Assembly: GCF_014349155.1 (NCBI RefSeq) | Contig: NZ_JACSIT010000100.1 | Span: 186,001-250,000, forward strand | Direction of reading: 5' to 3' | Length of the DNA stretch: 64,000 nucleotides | DNA from: Neolewinella lacunae | Lineage (GTDB): Bacteria > Bacteroidota > Bacteroidia > Chitinophagales > Saprospiraceae | The notes under the pieces: generated by a model | What the model was told of the DNA's origin: nothing | Database searches by the model: none | Seen by the model: the letters and a program-made list of their open reading frames with translations, nothing else | Shown here: piece after piece, positions 1 to 8,091 of the stretch | How positions within the stretch are numbered: the first letter of the stretch is position 1 | Layout of the letters: each line of letters opens with the position of its first letter | Program-made: the position numbers and the translations under genes

Positions 1-1
1 C

Positions 2-361
2 TTCATGCCGGCTACGGCCACGCAGTTTCTCAATTTCACCTTCCTGGCCGTGGCGGCCGGGGTGGGGGAGGAGATCGTCTACCGGGGTTTTATGGTGACG
101 TATTTGCGGGAGGTGCTGGGCACCTCTCCGGCGGCGGTGGTGGCCTCTTTGGTCTTGCCTGCGCTGGCCTTCGGCCTTGGCCACTTCTACCAGGGCGGGC
201 GGGCCGTGCTGAAGATCGTGGTGATGGCCATCCTTTTTGGCTTCTTTTTCCTGCGCACACAAACGCTCTGGCCCCTCATGCTCTTGCACACGGCCATCGA
301 TGTCTTCGGCGGCCTCACGAGCTGGTACCTCCAGGCCGGGGAAGATCAGCGTGCAGTTTAG
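2..361 (+). CDS. CPBP family intramembrane metalloprotease, 3' part
   Basis: Only the C-terminal part is in the window; the frame is open to the left edge, so the start lies upstream. The protein shows the three blocks of the CPBP (CAAX protease / bacteriocin-processing, Abi) family: an EExxxR motif (GEEIVYRG), a histidine block (FGLGHFYQG) and a final HxxxD block (LLHTAIDVFGG), all in hydrophobic helices. These residues form the glutamate/histidine metal site of the family, which cleaves substrates within the inner membrane. The substrate cannot be told from sequence. A degenerate copy of the 18-bp dispersed repeat follows the stop by a few bases. Confidence 0.85.
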   Translation, partial: FMPATATQFLNFTFLAVAAGVGEEIVYRGFMVTYLREVLGTSPAAVVASLVLPALAFGLGHFYQGGRAVLKIVVMAILFGFFFLRTQTLWPLMLLHTAIDVFGGLTSWYLQAGEDQRAV

Positions 362-368
362 GCCACAG

Positions 369-387
369 GGGCGCGGCCGCAGGATGC
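369..387 (+). repeat. 18-bp dispersed repeat, degenerate copy (one extra A)
   Basis: Reads GGGCGCGGCCGCAGG-A-TGC, the dispersed 18-mer with one inserted base. It lies between the protease stop codon and the tRNA-Arg promoter. The same extra base is seen in the copy at 25791. Confidence 0.7.
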
Positions 388-455
388 CAGGCCCGTCGCG
401 CTGAACAGCGAGGAAAGGCGAAAACAAAAAAGCAACTAAAATTTTTCCTGGTGTG

Positions 456-487
456 TTTGTGTAATTCAGGCGGGGGAATTACCTTTG
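456..487 (+). promoter_or_regulatory. Bacteroidota-type promoter of tRNA-Arg
   Basis: TTTG at 456-459 and TACCTTTG at 480-487 (a full match to TAnnTTTG) are 20 bases apart, as in Bacteroidota sigma-A promoters. The predicted transcription start lies about 15-20 bases before the tRNA. Confidence 0.7.
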
Positions 488-509
488 CACCCGCTTCGAG
501 AGAAGAGAT

Positions 510-586
510 GGCTGTGTAGCTCAACTGGATAGAGCATTTGACTACGAATCAAAAGGTTTCAGGTTCGAATCCTGACACGGTCACCA
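510..586 (+). tRNA. tRNA-Arg(ACG)
   Basis: A cloverleaf can be drawn. The acceptor GGCTGTG pairs with CACGGTC using two G-U pairs, the anticodon loop CTACGAA carries ACG at 544-546, and the T-arm has TTCGAAT. The discriminator A and an encoded CCA end at 586. ACG is the arginine anticodon in which A34 is normally deaminated to inosine. Confidence 0.93.
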
Positions 587-627
587 AGGTACACGTTTAA
601 GTTTTTCACTTTTGTTGTACGCTTTTT

Positions 628-652
628 AAGCAGGCCAAGGTCTGCTTTTTTA
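628..652 (+). terminator. Intrinsic terminator after tRNA-Arg
   Basis: Stem AAGCAG / CTGCTT with an 8-base loop, followed by a run of T. It separates the tRNA from the ribosomal protein genes 35 bases downstream and could also act as a leader attenuator of rpmB. Confidence 0.5.
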
Positions 653-686
653 TTCTGGGCCATTGGCCGCATAAACGCAAGCAGCG

Positions 687-935
687 ATGTCTAAAGTTTG
701 TAATTTCACGGGCAAGAAGCCAATCAGCGGCAACAATGTTTCGCACTCCAACCGGAAAACGAAGCGTCGCTTTGTGCCCAATATCCAAAAGAAGAAGTTT
801 TTCGTTCCTGAAACGGGCGAATTCGTAACCCTCCGTATTTCTACCTCCGCCATGCGGACCATCAACAAACTGGGCGTTTTCGCTTACGTGAAGAAGTTGG
901 AATCCAAGGGCATCGAAACCGGCGTTAAGCTCTAA
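687..935 (+). CDS. rpmB: 50S ribosomal protein L28 (bL28)
   Basis: An 82-residue basic protein, the normal length for bL28. It has the family start ([21 protein letters not shown]) and the central [13 protein letters not shown] block that contacts 23S rRNA. It is a structural protein of the large subunit. It is followed after 14 bases by rpmG and then by the DUF4295 gene, the standard Bacteroidota order, so the three are probably one transcript ending at the 1412 terminator. Confidence 0.96.
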   Translation: MSKVCNFTGKKPISGNNVSHSNRKTKRRFVPNIQKKKFFVPETGEFVTLRISTSAMRTINKLGVFAYVKKLESKGIETGVKL

Positions 936-949
936 ACTACCCCCCAACC

Positions 950-1138
950 ATGGCTAAGAAAAGCAAAGGCAACCGCAACCTGATCGTTCTGGAGTGCACC
1001 GAGCACAAGACCAGCGGCCAGCCCGGCACCAGCCGCTACGTTACCCAGAAGAACCGGAAGAACAGCCCCGACCGTCTGGAACTGAAAAAATACAATCCGA
1101 TCCTTCGGAAGATGACCGTTCACCGGGAAATCAAGTAA
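950..1138 (+). CDS. rpmG: 50S ribosomal protein L33 (bL33)
   Basis: 62 residues, basic, with the bL33 pattern: start [20 protein letters not shown], then [24 protein letters not shown] and the C-terminal VHREIK. There is a single cysteine (C16) and no CxxC pairs, so this is the zinc-free form. It belongs to the large subunit and is co-transcribed with rpmB and the DUF4295 gene. Confidence 0.96.
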   Translation: MAKKSKGNRNLIVLECTEHKTSGQPGTSRYVTQKNRKNSPDRLELKKYNPILRKMTVHREIK

Positions 1139-1195
1139 TTCGCTCAACTATCCCGCGCGGCGTTTGTCGTTAAAGGGTACCAAACCACTTTTACC

Positions 1196-1369
1196 ATGGC
1201 TAAAGTATCGAAAAACTCACGGGTAGGTCAGCGTGCCGCCAACGCCGGCTCCGGCCGTGACTTCATCAAGGTTGTCCAGTCCGTCAAAGACCCCGTTACG
1301 GGAAAGTACTCCTACAAGGAGGTGATGATCCACAAAGACAAGCTGGAAGAGTTCATGAAAGACAAGTAA
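1196..1369 (+). CDS. DUF4295 family protein (Bacteroidota-specific, probably ribosomal)
   Basis: 57 codons: start MAKVSKNSRVGQRAANAGSG, end KDKLEEFMKDK. It is small and basic at the N-terminus. The family (DUF4295) is found in Bacteroidota directly after rpmB-rpmG, as here, 57 bases downstream. From memory, structural work on a Bacteroidota ribosome described a lineage-specific protein bL38, and this family may be it; that link is recalled, not shown by this sequence. The ATG at 1196 is the only start that gives the full family length. The intrinsic terminator at 1412 closes the operon. Confidence 0.88.
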   Translation: MAKVSKNSRVGQRAANAGSGRDFIKVVQSVKDPVTGKYSYKEVMIHKDKLEEFMKDK

Positions 1370-1411
1370 ACCGTCTTTCCTCCTTCCAGTAACTTCGGTT
1401 ATCCCCCCCCG

Positions 1412-1445
1412 AAAGGCCCGCAACGCAACCGTTGCGGGCCTTTTG
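1412..1445 (+). terminator. Intrinsic terminator of the rpmB-rpmG-DUF4295 operon
   Basis: A perfect 10-bp stem, GGCCCGCAAC / GTTGCGGGCC, with a 6-base loop. AAA precedes it and TTTT follows, so it may work in both directions. Confidence 0.9.
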
Positions 1446-1580
1446 CGTTGGAATTCGGACAAGTCTCAGGCAACGGATTATTGCGCCTTAACCCGCTTTT
1501 CCGCTGCCTGCCCCCTCTTACCTATCTTCGCGTTCTTCCCTCCTTTGTAGGGGGAGCCACCTCGCCTCCTTTCGCCTACC

Positions 1581-2669
1581 ATGACCAACGAACAATTAAA
1601 GGCCCTCAAAGACCGTCTGGCCCTCCTCAAAGGCTACCTGAACGTGGAGCAGCGCAGCTTCCAGCTCGAAGACCTCACCCAGCAGAGCCTCAACCCCAAT
1701 TTCTGGGACGACAGCAAGGCCGCCGAAGTCATCATGAAGCAGGTCCAGAGCCACAAGAGCTGGATCGGCCAGTACCAGAAAGTCGCCGAGCGCGTCGATG
1801 AGCTGGAAATCCTCCAGGAGTTCCTCCGCGAAGGCGAAGGCACCGAAGAAGAGCTCGACGCCCGCTACGCCGAAACCGTCGATATCCTCGACGACGCCGA
1901 ATTCCGCGCCACCCTCAACCGACCGGAAGACGAACTGGGCTGCATCCTCCAGATCAACGCCGGGGCCGGGGGGACGGAGGCCAACGACTGGGCGGAGATG
2001 CTGCTGCGCATGTTCACCATGTACGCCGAAAAACACGCAGGCTTTCAGGTTTCCGTCGCTAACCGCAACGAAGGCGACGTGGCGGGCATCAAATCGGCCA
2101 CCATCGAGATCATTGGCGACTTCGCCTACGGCATGCTCAAAGGCGAAAACGGCGTCCACCGCCTGGTGCGCATCAGCCCCTTTAACGCCCAGGGCAAACG
2201 CCAGACGAGTTTTGCCTCCGTCTTCGTCCACCCCCGCGTCGATGATACCATCGAGGTAGAGATCAACCCCGCCGACCTCAGCTGGGATACTTTCCGGGCC
2301 TCCGGTGCCGGTGGACAGCACGTCAACAAGACCGAATCGGCCGTCCGCGTCACCCACGCCCCCACGGGCATCATCGTCGAATGCCAGGAGGAACGCAGCC
2401 AGCACCAGAACCGTGAACGGGCCATGAACATGCTCCGCAGCCGCATCTACGAGCTCGAACTCCAGAAACAGCAGGCGGAAAAGGACGAAATCGAAGCCAA
2501 CAAGACCGCCAATGAGTGGGGCAGCCAGATCCGCTCCTACGTCCTCGACGACCGCCGCGTCAAAGACCACCGCACGGGCTGGCAAACGTCCCAAACCGAC
2601 GCCGTGCTGGACGGCGACCTCGAAGGCTTCCTCAAAGCCTACCTCCGCTGGAGCGGAGAAGCGAAGTAA
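1581..2669 (+). CDS. prfB: Peptide chain release factor 2
   Basis: 362 residues, the full RF2 length. The SPF tripeptide at residues 199-201 recognises UGA/UAA stop codons, and the GGQ motif at 244-246 (SGAGGQHVNKTESAV) triggers peptidyl-tRNA hydrolysis. The N-terminal coiled-coil domain is complete. Many bacteria encode RF2 with a programmed +1 frameshift near codon 25 (CUU UGA C). Here the matching place reads GGC TAC CTG AAC (GYLN), without a stop, so the gene is one uninterrupted frame and this autoregulation is absent. It stands alone between the ribosomal operon and the tRNA cluster. Confidence 0.96.
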   Translation: MTNEQLKALKDRLALLKGYLNVEQRSFQLEDLTQQSLNPNFWDDSKAAEVIMKQVQSHKSWIGQYQKVAERVDELEILQEFLREGEGTEEELDARYAETVDILDDAEFRATLNRPEDELGCILQINAGAGGTEANDWAEMLLRMFTMYAEKHAGFQVSVANRNEGDVAGIKSATIEIIGDFAYGMLKGENGVHRLVRISPFNAQGKRQTSFASVFVHPRVDDTIEVEINPADLSWDTFRASGAGGQHVNKTESAVRVTHAPTGIIVECQEERSQHQNRERAMNMLRSRIYELELQKQQAEKDEIEANKTANEWGSQIRSYVLDDRRVKDHRTGWQTSQTDAVLDGDLEGFLKAYLRWSGEAK

Positions 2670-2859
2670 GGCGTTTTGATAGGGGGCACCAGCCTGCCCG
2701 GACCCTTGAAACCAGCCACCAAAAGTTTTTTGGAAATTAATCTCCCCTAGCCTAGGATATTTCGCAAGTGGCCTTAAATTTGCGTCCGCTTTGGGGGAGA
2801 GGTGCCAGTACGGTGCAACTTCCGGCCACGAAAAGTCGTTGGCCAACGAGCGGACAACT

Positions 2860-3075
2860 GGAGATGTGGGTGAGTGGCTGAACTTTCTCACGCGTAGCGT
2901 AAACCACCGGTTTGCTAAACACTCCAGCCCCAAGAAGACGTCTTGGGCAGCATGTTTTCTCATTACTGGAGATGTGGGTGAGTGGCTGAACTTTCTCACG
3001 CGTAGCGTAAACCACCGGTTTGCTAAACACTCCAGCCCCAAGAAGACGTCTTGGGCAGCATGTTTTCTCATTACT
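2860..3075 (+). repeat. Two tandem 108-bp units carrying broken tRNA-Ser 5' halves
   Basis: Units 2860-2967 and 2968-3075 appear identical. Each begins with the same 23 bases as the intact tRNA-Ser at 3076 (GGAGATGTGGGTGAGTGGCT plus GAA). Each then has a 20-base insertion (CTTTCTCACGCGTAGCGTAA), resumes through the anticodon region (ACCACCGGTTTGCTAAAC), and ends in unrelated sequence containing the hairpin CCCAAGA / TCTTGGG. The variable arm, T-arm and 3' acceptor strand are missing, so neither unit can make a tRNA. A TAAATTTG box at 2775-2782 could be a promoter upstream, but no good -33 box was found. Confidence 0.9.
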
Positions 3076-3165
3076 GGAGATGTGGGTGAGTGGCTGAAAC
3101 CACCGGTTTGCTAAACCGACGTACCTTCACCGGTACCGCGGGTTCGAATCCCGCCGTCTCCGCCA
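3076..3165 (+). tRNA. tRNA-Ser(GCT)
   Basis: A class II tRNA. Acceptor GGAGATG pairs with CGTCTCC, the anticodon GCT is at 3110-3112, a long variable arm (GTACC / GGTAC) follows, then a T-arm with TTCGAAT, discriminator G and an encoded CCA. It is the third, intact member of the 108-bp tandem series. The outermost anticodon-stem pair is a C-A mismatch, so the stem has four good pairs. Confidence 0.9.
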
Positions 3166-3196
3166 CAGTTTGTTGAAGCGAAGTTACTTCGTTTCT

Positions 3197-3271
3197 CGGG
3201 GCATAGCGCAGTCCGGTTAGCGTGCCTGCTTTGGGAGCAGGAGGCCCCAGGTTCGAATCCTGGTGCCCCGA
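3197..3271 (+). tRNA. tRNA-Pro(TGG)
   Basis: Acceptor CGGGGCA pairs with TGCCCCG. The anticodon stem CCTGC/GCAGG encloses TTTGGGA, with anticodon TGG at 3232-3234. The T-arm is CCAGGTTCGAATCCTGG. CCA is not encoded after the discriminator A, unlike the two neighbouring tRNA genes, so tRNA nucleotidyltransferase must add it. Confidence 0.93.
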
Positions 3272-3285
3272 CATACTTACTTAGT

Positions 3286-3320
3286 AAAGCCCCTGACTAT
3301 CAATTAGTTAGGGGCTTTCT
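3286..3320 (+). terminator. Terminator of the tRNA cluster
   Basis: A 12-bp stem, AAAGCCCCTGAC / GTTAGGGGCTTT, with a 9-base loop. It closes 15 bases after tRNA-Pro. Confidence 0.8.
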
Positions 3321-3603
3321 GCTTTACTCCGGGGACAGATAAGGGGACGATTATACTTTTTTGAGGTGAAAAGGGGGCGTTTCGGCCCTGTGTTACACTT
3401 CGCCGCACAGCGGCTCCACCATTTGGCACCTCGGCTACGTCGATGAGCCAGGGGGAAGAGGGCACGTTTCCTGCGCCGTAAAACGTCTTGACCTCAGCGC
3501 GCCACCACCCCAGTGTAAAAATCCCCTCCACACCTGGTGCCGCCCCCGGCAAGCTCCAACTTTGCTTTACCTTGCGGCCCTAAAGCAAAACCCACCCTGC
3601 CAG
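3321..3603. other. Intergenic region with a GGGGAC direct repeat
   Basis: No convincing gene. GGGGACAGATAAGGGGACG at 3331-3349 carries two GGGGAC boxes 12 bases apart. It recalls, from memory, the ends of IS200/REP-associated elements, but no transposase is nearby. A reverse-strand frame of 82 codons has no recognisable protein features and is not called. Confidence 0.4.
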
Positions 3604-4911
3604 ATGCAGTACGAGCAACGCATTCCCCGCCAAACTTCCGCCGACCTGTTTGAGGAAGCCAAGGGCTACTTCCCCGGCGGCGTCAACTCTCCGGTGCGCG
3701 CTTTTCGTAGCGTCAGCGGTCCGCCGCTGTTCATCCGGGAGGGGAAAGGGAGCCGGATGTGGGACGAAGACGGCAACGAATTCATCGACTTCTGTTGCAG
3801 CTGGGGGCCGCTCATCCACGGCCACGCCCACCCCTACATTCAGGAAAAGGTGATGGAAACGGTAGCCAGGGGAACCAGCTTCGGCACCCCCAACCGCCTC
3901 GGCAACCAACTGGGTAAGCTCATTCTGGACAACCACCCCTACCTGGAGCGGCTGCGTTTTGTCAGTTCCGGGACGGAGGCGGTCATGTCGGCCCTCCGCC
4001 TGGCACGGGGGGTGACGGGCAAGAACAAGATCCTGAAATTTGACGGTTGCTACCACGGGCACGTGGATAGCCTGCTGGTCAAGGCGGGTTCCGGCCTGGC
4101 AACGTTCGGTACCAGTTCTTCGGCGGGCGTACCGGAGAACGTGGCCAAAGACACCCTCATCATTCCCCTCAACGACCGCGACCTCCTCGAAGCCACCCTG
4201 GCCCAGCACGCCCACGAAATTGCCTGCATCATCGTGGAACCCATCCCCGCCAACAACGGCCTGCTGATCCAGGACCGCAGCTGGCTGGAGTGCCTCCGCA
4301 TCAAGGCCTGGAAACACAACGTGCTGCTGATTTTCGATGAAGTGATCTCCGGCTTCCGCGTCGGGTTCACGGGCGCGGCTGGCTACTACGACGTGCAGCC
4401 TGATATCATCACCTTCGGAAAAGTCATTGGCGGTGGCTTTCCGGTGGGGGCTTACGGTGCCAGCAAAGCCATCATGGACCACATCGCGCCCGAAGGCCCC
4501 GTCTACCAAGCCGGTACCCTGAGCGCCAACCCCGTTGCCATGGCGGCCGGACTGGCGGCGCTGGAGCTCTGCCTGACCCCCGGCTTTTACGAATTGCAGG
4601 CGGAGAAAACCCACGCAATGGCCACCGCCATTGAGGCCTACGCCCGGCAGCGCGGCTACCCCCTGCACGTCCCCCACATCGGCTCCATCTTCTGGCTGGC
4701 CTTCGGGACGGAAAGAATTACGCGCTCCGACCAGATCGACGCGGCCAACATGCAGTACTTCAAGACCATCCACCACGAATTGCTCCAAACCGGGATTTAC
4801 CTGGGGCCGAGTGGCTACGAAGTCGGTTTTGTCTCGGCCGCCCATACGGTGGCTGACCTGCAAGAGGCCGTTGGGAAAATCTGCGCGGCGATGGATGTGG
4901 CGTTTTGGTAG
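3604..4911 (+). CDS. hemL: Glutamate-1-semialdehyde 2,1-aminomutase
   Basis: 435 residues from the ATG at 3604. This start is preferred because the family begins shortly before SADLFEEAKGYFPGGVNSPVRAF; an upstream ATG at 3562 would add 14 unconserved residues. It is a class III PLP aminotransferase-fold enzyme that converts glutamate-1-semialdehyde to 5-aminolevulinate in the C5 route of tetrapyrrole synthesis. The PLP lysine is K273 in TFGKVIGGGFPVGAYG; the upstream FDEVISGFR block holds the cofactor-binding aspartate. The gene is alone, and its stop codon runs directly into a 14-bp tandem repeat. Confidence 0.96.
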   Translation: MQYEQRIPRQTSADLFEEAKGYFPGGVNSPVRAFRSVSGPPLFIREGKGSRMWDEDGNEFIDFCCSWGPLIHGHAHPYIQEKVMETVARGTSFGTPNRLGNQLGKLILDNHPYLERLRFVSSGTEAVMSALRLARGVTGKNKILKFDGCYHGHVDSLLVKAGSGLATFGTSSSAGVPENVAKDTLIIPLNDRDLLEATLAQHAHEIACIIVEPIPANNGLLIQDRSWLECLRIKAWKHNVLLIFDEVISGFRVGFTGAAGYYDVQPDIITFGKVIGGGFPVGAYGASKAIMDHIAPEGPVYQAGTLSANPVAMAAGLAALELCLTPGFYELQAEKTHAMATAIEAYARQRGYPLHVPHIGSIFWLAFGTERITRSDQIDAANMQYFKTIHHELLQTGIYLGPSGYEVGFVSAAHTVADLQEAVGKICAAMDVAFW

Positions 4912-4913
4912 TT

Positions 4914-5118
4914 GGATGTGTGATGTCGGATGTGTGATGTCGGATGTGTGATGTCGGATGTGTGATGTCGGATGTGTGATGTCAGATGTGTGATGTCGGA
5001 TGTGTGATGTCGGATGTCAGATGTGTGATGTCGGATGTGTGATGTCGGATGTGTGATGTCGGATGTGTGATGTCGGATGTGTGATGTCGGATGTGTGATG
5101 TCGGATGTGTGATGTCGG
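4914..5118 (+). repeat. Tandem repeat, about 14 units of GGATGTGTGATGTC
   Basis: A 14-base unit is repeated almost perfectly, with a few units having A for G (AGATGTGTGATGTC) and one shortened unit near 5008. It starts three bases after the hemL stop. Related but less regular arrays occur at 29841-29890 and 57208-57375. The reverse strand has a repetitive open frame here that is an artefact of the repeat. Confidence 0.95.
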
Positions 5119-5228
5119 AGGTTGAGGTTGGGTGGGGATTTTGTCCCTGAAAAACTTTGGCTTGGCCGGGATTGGCGATACCAGAAATTGCGCGTATCAT
5201 GGCGGGGCAAACCGTAAAAAGCTCGAAC

Positions 5229-5606
5229 ATGCGTATCCTCCTTTGCCTCTTGGTCCTTTCCATTGCATCCTGCGTTAGCGCCCCAAAAATGGCTCCGCCT
5301 GCTTACGCGGGCAGCTGGAACGTGACGGTACTCAACACCCCGCTGGGAACGGTGGAAGGGCAACTGATCTTAACGGGCACCGACGACAACCTGAGCGGGC
5401 AGTTCGTGACGCCGGGCGCTACCTACCCCCTGAAAAAAGCCGTGAAAACGGAGAAGGGCCTGAGCCTGGCCTTTTACTTCCCTGACCAGGGCATTGACGT
5501 TAACATGGAACTGGATGGCGGCCCGGCGGCGGAAAGCCTGCTGGGGACCACCCTGGGCGAGTACCGCACCACGGCGGTGCGGGCGGTTCCGAAAGCGGCG
5601 CAGTAG
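5229..5606 (+). CDS. Small putative lipoprotein
   Basis: 125 residues from the ATG at 5229. The start is chosen because it gives a clean lipoprotein signal, MRILLCLLVLSIASC, with lipobox SIASC and C15 as acylated cysteine. The mature part (GSWNVTVLNTPLGTVEGQL, then GQFVTPGATYPL and LSLAFYFPDQGIDVNMELDGG) looks like a small beta-rich fold, as in lipocalin-like or hydrolase-associated domains of Bacteroidota. No function can be assigned. It stands between the tandem repeat and metZ. Confidence 0.7.
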   Translation: MRILLCLLVLSIASCVSAPKMAPPAYAGSWNVTVLNTPLGTVEGQLILTGTDDNLSGQFVTPGATYPLKKAVKTEKGLSLAFYFPDQGIDVNMELDGGPAAESLLGTTLGEYRTTAVRAVPKAAQ

Positions 5607-5747
5607 GCTGACGTGCTGGCCAAAGCAGGGGCTGCAGCACCCGGACCATGATTCCTCACTCCGGATGGACGACAAGGCAGCGGCAGGTGTCCTTTCCCAG
5701 GCGTGGCCGGCGGGGTTTATTGTCCTCGCCGGGCGTACTTTTGCGGC

Positions 5748-6914
5748 ATGGAAAACGACTGGCAGCCCGAGACCCGGGCCATCCGCGGGCAAATGGACAA
5801 AACGGCCTACGGCGAGCATTCGGCGCCGCTGTTCCTGACGAGCAGTTTCACCTTCGGGGGTGCCGAGGAAATGGCGGCTACCTTCCGGGGGGAGACCGGG
5901 CAGATCATCTATTCCCGCTACAACAACCCCAACGTTGATGAGCTGATCGAAAAGGCTTGTGCGTTGGAGGGGACAGCGGCGGGATTTGCAACGGCCTCTG
6001 GCATGGCGGCGGTATTTGCCAGCGTGGCGGCGCTTTTGCAGCAGGGCGACCACATCATCGCCACCCGCGCCCTGTTCGGCAGTACCCACCAGCTGCTGAC
6101 CTCGGTTTTCCCCAAGTGGGGCATCACCTTCAGCTACGTGGAGCCCGATGATCCCGACAGCTGGGCGGCGGCCCTGCAACCCAACAGCCGCATGTTTTTG
6201 ACGGAAACGCCCTCCAACCCCGGCCTGAAACTGGTAGACCTGGCGGCGGCTGGCGAATTTTGCCAGACGAATGGCCTGCTGTTCGTCGTTGACAACTGCT
6301 TCGCCACGCCCTGCCTGCAACGTCCGGCCGACTACGGTGCCGACCTCATCACCCACTCCGCTACCAAGTGGATGGATGGACAGGGCAGGGTGCTCGGCGG
6401 TCTCCTGCTGGGCAGCGCCGAGGTGCTGGAGCGGGTCACCTTTTTCTGCCGCCACACGGGGCCGGCAATGGCTCCCTTCAACGCCTGGATCATCTCCAAA
6501 AGCCTGGAGACACTGCACGTCCGGATGGAGGCCCACTGCCGTTCGGCGCTGGCGTTGGCTGCATGGTTGCAGGGGCAGGCGGGTGTGGCGGCGGTACACT
6601 ATCCCTTCCTGCCCAGTCACCCCCAGTACGCCCTCGCCCAACGGCAGATGAAAGCCGGTGGAGGCCTCGTCAGCTTCGAACTGGCGGGCGGCCTGACCGC
6701 CGCTCAACGCCTCATCGATAGCGCTCTGCTCTGCACCCGCAGCAGCAACCTGGGCGATACCCGCACCATCCTGACCCACCCGGCCACCACCACCCACGCC
6801 AAACTCAGCCCCGAGGAACGTGCGGCGGTGGGCATCAGTGATGGATTGGTCCGCATGAGCGTGGGCCTTGAAGCGCTGGCGGATATTCAGGCCGATTTGC
6901 TGCGGGGCTTGTAG
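5748..6914 (+). CDS. metZ: O-succinylhomoserine sulfhydrylase
   Basis: 388 residues from the ATG at 5748. It is a Cys/Met-metabolism PLP enzyme with phosphate and ring contacts in YSRYNNPNVDELIEKACALEG and TASGMAAVF. The aspartate is in VVDNCFATP and the PLP lysine is K207 in THSATKWMDGQGRVLGG. The TKWMDGQGR and GPAMAPFNAWI segments resemble MetZ more than cystathionine gamma-synthase, so direct sulfhydrylation of O-succinylhomoserine to homocysteine is the best call. A TACTTTTG box at 5736-5743 sits five bases before the ATG, which could mean a very short or absent 5' leader. The FAD oxidoreductase follows after 36 bases. Confidence 0.88.
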   Translation: MENDWQPETRAIRGQMDKTAYGEHSAPLFLTSSFTFGGAEEMAATFRGETGQIIYSRYNNPNVDELIEKACALEGTAAGFATASGMAAVFASVAALLQQGDHIIATRALFGSTHQLLTSVFPKWGITFSYVEPDDPDSWAAALQPNSRMFLTETPSNPGLKLVDLAAAGEFCQTNGLLFVVDNCFATPCLQRPADYGADLITHSATKWMDGQGRVLGGLLLGSAEVLERVTFFCRHTGPAMAPFNAWIISKSLETLHVRMEAHCRSALALAAWLQGQAGVAAVHYPFLPSHPQYALAQRQMKAGGGLVSFELAGGLTAAQRLIDSALLCTRSSNLGDTRTILTHPATTTHAKLSPEERAAVGISDGLVRMSVGLEALADIQADLLRGL

Positions 6915-6950
6915 CCCACCGCCGTGCCCTAATACGTCAATACCCACCCC

Positions 6951-8081
6951 ATGTCCACGCCTTCCTACTGGGAAACCACTACTTTTTTGCGCCCGGCGGA
7001 CGTCGTCGTCATCGGTGCGGGCCTTACGGGCTTGCAGGCGGCGCTGGAAATCAAACGCCGGGAGCCGCAGCGCGATGTGCTCGTGGTGGAACGCAGCCCC
7101 ATCCCCCACGGCGCCAGCACGCGCAACGCGGGTTTTGCCTGCTTCGGGGCACCGACGGAGTTGTTGGCCGATCTGGACGCCTACGGGGCGGAGTCGATGC
7201 TGGATACCGTCCGGCAGCGCTACGCGGGGGTCCTGGCACTGGAAAAAAACTTTGCCCACCGGTCCATCGGCTGGGAAAAAACAGGCGGCTATGAAGTGGT
7301 GGATGCACCGGAGACGGAGGCGATGTTGCGCGAGCGATTGCCCGCGCTCAATGCCCTGCTGGCCGGGGTAACGGGTGAGCCAGCGACCTGGCGGGAGGTT
7401 CCGGGCCGGTCTACCCATCGCCTGACCTTGTTTAACCCCTGCGAGGCCCAGCTGCACCCCGGGCTGCTCGTCACGCGCCTGCTCGAAGATGCGCAGCGGG
7501 AAGGGGTGCGCCTGCTCTTCGGGGCGGAAGTGACGCAGTTGGGCGCGGCCGCAGGTGCAGTGGACATTGAACTAGCGGGGCTAGGAACCCTCCGCGCCAG
7601 CCAAGCCCTGATCGCCGTCAACGCCTTCGCCCGCAAGCTCCTGCCGGAAGATTTCCCCGAGCACATCCGGCCCGTCCGCAACCAGGTCTTGCTGAGTCGG
7701 CCACTGAAAAATTTCCACCTCCAAGGCTGCTACCACTACCACGAAGGCTACGTCTATTTCCGCAACGTTGGCCCGGATCGCCTCCTCATCGGTGGGGCCA
7801 GGCACGTGGCGGGTCCGGCCTCGGAGACGGAGGAGTTTGGCTACAATCCCGTGCCGGTCGCCTTTTTGCTGGAAAAGTTGCGGCAGTGGTATCCAGAGCG
7901 CCGTTGGGAAGAGGCCGACTTTCCCGTGCGTTGGAGTGGCATCCTGGCCCAGGGGGAAAGCAAAACGCCCATCCTCCGCTTTGCGGAAGAGGGCGTTTTG
8001 GTCGCCGGTCGGCTGGCGGGCATGGGCGTTGCGCTGAGCGCAGACCTGGCCCGCCGGGCGGCGGACTTACTGTTGCGTTGA
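6951..8081 (+). CDS. NAD(P)/FAD-dependent oxidoreductase (DAO family)
   Basis: 376 residues. The N-terminal dinucleotide-binding fold has GxGxxG (VVIGAGLTGLQAALEI), then the acidic end of beta-2 (VVERSPIPHGASTRNAGF), the family's FAD contact. The C-terminus has GRLAGMGVALS, the second FAD-binding glycine block. Members are D-amino-acid oxidase or glycine/sarcosine oxidase-like; the substrate is unknown. It probably shares a transcript with metZ. Residues about 198-203 (GAAAGA) are encoded by an exact copy of the 18-bp dispersed repeat, which would sit in a surface loop between beta strands. Confidence 0.85.
   Translation: MSTPSYWETTTFLRPADVVVIGAGLTGLQAALEIKRREPQRDVLVVERSPIPHGASTRNAGFACFGAPTELLADLDAYGAESMLDTVRQRYAGVLALEKNFAHRSIGWEKTGGYEVVDAPETEAMLRERLPALNALLAGVTGEPATWREVPGRSTHRLTLFNPCEAQLHPGLLVTRLLEDAQREGVRLLFGAEVTQLGAAAGAVDIELAGLGTLRASQALIAVNAFARKLLPEDFPEHIRPVRNQVLLSRPLKNFHLQGCYHYHEGYVYFRNVGPDRLLIGGARHVAGPASETEEFGYNPVPVAFLLEKLRQWYPERRWEEADFPVRWSGILAQGESKTPILRFAEEGVLVAGRLAGMGVALSADLARRAADLLLR
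7541..7558 (+). repeat. 18-bp dispersed repeat, exact, inside the FAD oxidoreductase gene
   Basis: GGGCGCGGCCGCAGGTGC, read in the frame that gives GAAAGA. It is one of three exact copies inside genes. Confidence 0.95.
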
Positions 8082-8091
8082 GGTCGGAACC

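Noticed and set aside
1596-3071. Long reverse-strand frame opposite prfB
   Set aside because: GC-rich codon bias gives long antisense frames; prfB on the forward strand is unmistakable and the frame continues through the tandem tRNA repeat.
3304-3552. Reverse-strand frame of 82 codons between tRNA-Pro and hemL
   Set aside because: Overlaps the terminator, has no recognisable motif and no plausible start signal.
4815-5363. A 182-codon reverse-strand frame rich in HHTSDITHPTSHIR
   Set aside because: It is a direct translation of the 14-bp tandem repeat with no other protein features.
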